From: Poecilobothrus nobilitatus
Lineage: Eukaryota > Arthropoda > Insecta > Diptera > Dolichopodidae
Direction: 5' to 3'
DNA: 64,000 bases
NCBI GenBank assembly: GCA_947095535.1
Contig: OX352774.1
Span: 8,680,001-8,744,000 of the forward strand
Shown one piece after another: positions 60,238 to 64,000 of this stretch. Position numbers and translations under genes: made by a program. Under the pieces are notes generated by a model. It had not been told where the DNA came from. It worked only from the letters and a program-made list of their open reading frames with translations, and did not search any database. How positions within the stretch are numbered: the stretch's first letter is position 1; each line of letters starts with the position of its first letter.

Positions 60238-61345
60238 TTTCATGTACCTATTGAATATTTTTTATTAAATGAATAAAAATTATTTGAAGTTTTAACTGGG
60301 TTTCGAAGTTATGTTTTTGAAAGGAAACGAAAGTTATTATAATATTTAAATGACAGTTTTACTTTTTAAAAAAGATAAACATTCTTTTTTAAATTAAAAT
60401 ATGCAATATTAAATTTGTTATATGTTTTGATTTTTATATGTTATACGATTAGTTTACTTGGCCTTAATTAAATTTCCTTTTTAATATAATAATATATTAT
60501 TTTTGATTTATTCTTATGATTAAATATTTAACTGGTATTCATATTATTTAATTTATTACGGTATAATCAATACAATATGGTAAACCGACGGCTAAGCATC
60601 TTGTTTTAATGATGTGATCCTGCAATGCTTCAATAGCTGTTTATAGGGTGTCAGCTAATGTTTTATTTTAAAATTTTATATAAATTAACACTTCAATAGC
60701 AATGTTAAATGTTTGCGTTTTTTTTTTTTTTTTATAAAATAAATATAGGTTAAATGGATGGAATCAGAAATATCTCAATTTTTTTTTCTATTTTTATTAA
60801 AAAAAGATTTTATAAATATTTTTGTCTTGAATCTCAAGAGATTAAAATTTCAAAAACAAAAAAAAGAAAATATTTATATAATTTAATAAAAACATATTAA
60901 TTATTAATGTTAAAATATATTAAGAACAGGAGATTTTCGAATATAAAATAATAGCGAAATGCTCAAATTTCGAATTTTCTAACACATTCGACAACGTTTG
61001 ATTTTTAGCAGGGATTTGATTTTTTATTTAAAAAACTCAAAGTTTTAGGTCGTTCTTTTTTCTTTTTTATCCCTAAGTTACAATAAAAGTCATATGGCAA
61101 ATATATGATAAATTATAAAAATAATTTGAAAAAAAAAAAAACAAATTATAAAGATAAAAAAAGATATAATATGTACGAAAAAAAAAGAAAAAAGAAAATT
61201 AAAACGTGAATTCATAAAATTATAAAATATGACTTTCTTTAAATAGTTTTCTAAAAATATAAAATAAAAAACGTACGTATTTAAAACAATACAGTAGAAT
61301 TCATTTATGTTGACAATCAATTTTCACTAAATGATTAAGAAAATA
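60238..61345. other. AT-rich spacer
   Basis: Homopolymer-rich DNA. The minus-strand frame at 61090-61320 is a phenylalanine-rich translation of A tracts. Confidence 0.4.
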
Positions 61346-61350
61346 AAATA

Positions 61351-61521
61351 TTTTTTTTTTATTTATTCCCCTTTCACATAAATGTGACAAGAAAATTACA
61401 CAGCCTTTCCTTTTCCGATATGGCTGTATAGGTTGTAAGGGGGAATTATTCTTACGACGTGTGTGGGGTTCGAACATGAATTTTATACGTTATTACCCAC
61501 CAGGTCGTCGACGGCTCATCC
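61351..61521 (-). repeat. tRNA-derived SINE, type B
   Basis: In reverse it reads GGATGAGCCGTCGACGACCT, then GGTGGGTAATAACG, a B-box-like TGTTCGAACCCCA (61464-61476), and a body with GGAAAGGCTGTGTAATTTTC and CACATTTATGTGAAAGGGG that matches the copy at 28.5 kb, ending in an A-rich tail. Confidence 0.7.
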
Positions 61522-61748
61522 AATATTTATGATTTTCCGAAAATGTCTATCTCATTTCTGTTTCAATGTGTTTCCTGATCAGCGAAAAATATTTTGTTGA
61601 TTGTGACAAATAACCCTGAAGGCGATTTTCTATACAAGTATACAAGTAAAATTTAAACATATTTATGTATTTTTTTATTCCAAAAAAAGAGGATTTACAC
61701 ATCACAGAAATATCTCAAAAAGAGTTATATCTATGTAAAGGTGTTGCT

Positions 61749-62203
61749 GGGGTCAGATTCCGCAACGGTCCAAACTTTTTTGGTGCAAATGCAAGCTTTT
61801 TTCATTCTCATCACCAGCATGCATTTGCAGCATTATTTCAATTCCGCAAGTGTGAATGAAAACTGAAATGTTAAATGAATTATTAACAGCGCTGACTATC
61901 ATTTCTATACAAAATATAAAATGTGCACAAAACAATTTAATGTTATAATACTAAACTATATAAACTATATAACTGTATATAATTTTTCATTTTTTTTTTA
62001 TAAATAATAGAAATACTTTTTCTCTTTTGAATTATTATTTGCATTTGCACCAATAAATACTTGGTGAAAAAACTTTGCATCGTGGAAACTAAATGTCAAA
62101 TTTTTTCATTTGTACTCTTGCGGAATTGAAAATCAGTGCAAACTGAAAGTTTGCACGGGTACTGTCAAATTTTCTCATTTCCACCGTTGCGGAATCCGGC
62201 CCC
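61749..62203. mobile_element. 455-bp inverted-repeat DNA element
   Basis: Ends GGGGTCAGATTCCGCAACGG (61749 onward) and, in reverse, GGGGCCGGATTCCGCAACGG (62203 leftward), 19 of 21 matching. An internal inverted pair CAATTCCGCAAG (61839-61850) / CTTGCGGAATTG (62117-62128) and a further pair built on TTGGTGCAAATGCAA (about 61780 and, in reverse, about 62038) show long, partly rearranged arms. The open frame at 61665-61859 runs over the left arm and is not a gene. Confidence 0.65.
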
Positions 62204-64000
62204 TGATAATATTATAAACAAAATTTAAAATTTTGAAAAGTTCTCTTCGAAAACTACAAAAAGGGTTTGGATATAATTGATAAAGATATACTTAAATTCT
62301 ACATTAAGCTATAATAGAGATATTAAATTCTACATTAAGCTATAATATAAATTGAGTGAAAGTAAAAGTATAAAACAGCAATCAGTATAAAGAAAGCATT
62401 TTAGCATCAAAATATGATTAAATCATAAATTATAAAAAATTATTTTCATATTAAAATATCAAACTTATATTTGATCCTGAACCAAAATACAGTAACAGTC
62501 ACATGTTAAGGTTTTTATTCTTTAATCAAAAAAAATTAAAAAAAAATTTAATGTACATTAGAAAAATTACATTAATATCTAGATTCGATTGTATTAATAT
62601 TAAGTAAAAACACAAAAAGAACCAAAAATTAGTTAAAAAAGTTTATTAAATATTACAAAAAAAAAAAAAAACAAAAAACACAAATATATAGTAAATGACA
62701 TCATTGAACTCTTACCTAATTAAATTATGTACAATTTTAATATTAAAAAAAAATTTTTTTTTTTTCTTTTTTAAATAACCCGAACATCATTTTATTAAAA
62801 TTATTTTACTTATATATAAATATATTATATTATGTATATACTAATAATATATATGTATATACATATTTTGTCATTTTGACAAGTTTATTACAGAACTACT
62901 TTAAGATTTACTGTTAGAGATCAAAAATATACCATTAAAATTAAAAATTTAGTTCACTAAAATAATAAATTTGTTCGAAAATTTTTTGATCACTCTGTGA
63001 CAAATAATTTCTAAGCAAATAAATTATACGCACATTTTACTATTAAAAGTATATTTTACAAGTTTTTTTTTTTTTTATTTTTTTACAATTTGATTAATTT
63101 CAGTTTTTTTTTTGTTTTGGTTTTATTTTTTTTTTTTGCTAAAGTAAAAATCTTTTAATGAATTAGAAAAAAAAAAAGAAGGTAAAAATAAAAATTAGGA
63201 TTAAATTTTGCCTTCTTCCTTTTTGACACGAATTTTAAAAGAAAAAAAACACTATAAACCACACGAACTGATCGGTATAAAGTTTCGCGATCTACTGCAC
63301 CCACACTTCATAGGATTTTTTTTTTTTAAATAAAAAAATAAAAAAATTAAAATGAAAAATTAATTTTTTTTTTATAAAATGCTTTTTTTTTTTTAAAGTG
63401 AAAAATAAAAATAAAAAAAATATAAAGAAAAAAAAACCGAACCATCAAAAATTTTTATTTATTTTCCGTTTATATATTTGGCACCCACCCATTTTAGCTT
63501 TAAATTTTCCTTCATTAATATGTGTGTGTGTGTGTGTGTTTATGCTTTTAAATTTTTTTTTTTTTTGGTATAGCAACGACGCCTATCCTTAAACTGTTGC
63601 CGACTAGTGATGCTGACGATCATACGGAAAATTAAAAATAAAAACAAAAAAAAAAAAAACGTAATTGGTTGTATGAACGATCGTTCCCTGTACGAATTTT
63701 ATTATGATATACATATATATGAATATATGTTTGTTTGGGTGTATGGATGTAAAATATATAGAATAAATGAGTTTGTATTAATTTTCAAAATATGTTTTTA
63801 TATATATGTGTATATGTTAATATGTATGTGAATGTTTGATGATCAGTTCAAATTTTTTTTTTTTTTGCTTAATGTTTATATTTTATTTTATATATAGACT
63901 TTAATTATTCTAGAACAAGAAAAATAATAGAAAAAAAAAAACATGAAAAAAAAGAAAGGAAAACATGGAGGGAGAATCAAAATTTATGATTTCTTTTTCT
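62204..64000. other. AT-rich region to the window end
   Basis: Homopolymer-rich, with a (TG)n run at 63521-63539. Two GC-richer patches (63240-63310 and 63570-63630) could be exon or untranslated sequence of a gene beyond the window, but neither shows a readable frame. The frames at 63398-63592 and 63607-63831 are low-complexity. Confidence 0.4.
63521..63539. repeat. (TG)n microsatellite
   Basis: Short uninterrupted TG dinucleotide run. Confidence 0.9.

Noticed and set aside
1..64000. CRISPR arrays, bacterial operons, prophage
   Set aside because: No regularly spaced identical repeats or prokaryotic gene organisation; spliced genes and LINE/SINE content show a eukaryotic nuclear genome.

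Overview
The window looks like nuclear DNA of an insect, most likely a fly. It is extremely AT-rich, its genes have short introns (about 50 to 80 nt in most cases) bounded by GT and AG, and it is crowded with remnants of non-LTR retrotransposons, tRNA-derived SINEs and short inverted-repeat elements. I cannot name the species from sequence alone.

Genes are confined to the first 18.6 kb. On the plus strand: the 3' two thirds of PTCD1 (mitochondrial pentatricopeptide protein, <1-1720) and GPATCH1 (G-patch spliceosomal factor, 13342-17080). On the minus strand: a secreted S1 chymotrypsin-like protease (7593-8422), PEX2 (peroxisomal RING ubiquitin ligase, 11282-12252) and an MXRA7-like one-pass membrane protein (17813-18599). 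PEX2 and GPATCH1 are divergent and separated by about 1.1 kb that holds a 501-bp inverted-repeat element. A further two-exon gene for a 93-residue signal-peptide protein lies antisense inside the second GPATCH1 intron and has its own TATA box; together with the MXRA7-like gene it is easily missed because every exon is short. Between PTCD1 and the protease there is a GC-richer island with an intact 397-residue DUF4780 (retrotransposon ORF1-type) reading frame preceded by a leader that can fold into a three-way junction.

From about 19 kb to the end (45 kb) I find no convincing conserved protein-coding gene. This part is simple-sequence AT-rich DNA with inserted repeats: a 5'- and 3'-truncated LINE split by a 633-bp inverted-repeat element (19985-22090), LINE 3' ends (26205-26950, 42124-42492), another reverse-transcriptase remnant (33020-33420), at least three tRNA-derived SINE types (28.5, 29.6-30.0, 40.2, 41.1, 53.5-54.1 and 61.4 kb), several foldback or MITE-like elements (38.2, 39.0, 52.0-52.2, 55.5, 58.0, 60.0 and 61.7-62.2 kb), minisatellites (23.5, 31.3, 32.8, 33.6, 47.7 kb) and a small decayed RING-finger reading frame (48.06-48.36 kb). 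The stretch could be intergenic or the inside of a very long intron; the sequence does not decide this.

The genes do not form a functional cluster: mitochondrial RNA processing, peroxisome biogenesis, splicing, digestion and a membrane adaptor are unrelated neighbours, as is usual in animals. I see no clear new biological system. The best leads are the nested secreted peptide gene, the PEX2 copy with aspartate in place of a zinc-binding histidine, the folded leader of the DUF4780 element, and the density of recent-looking short mobile elements.
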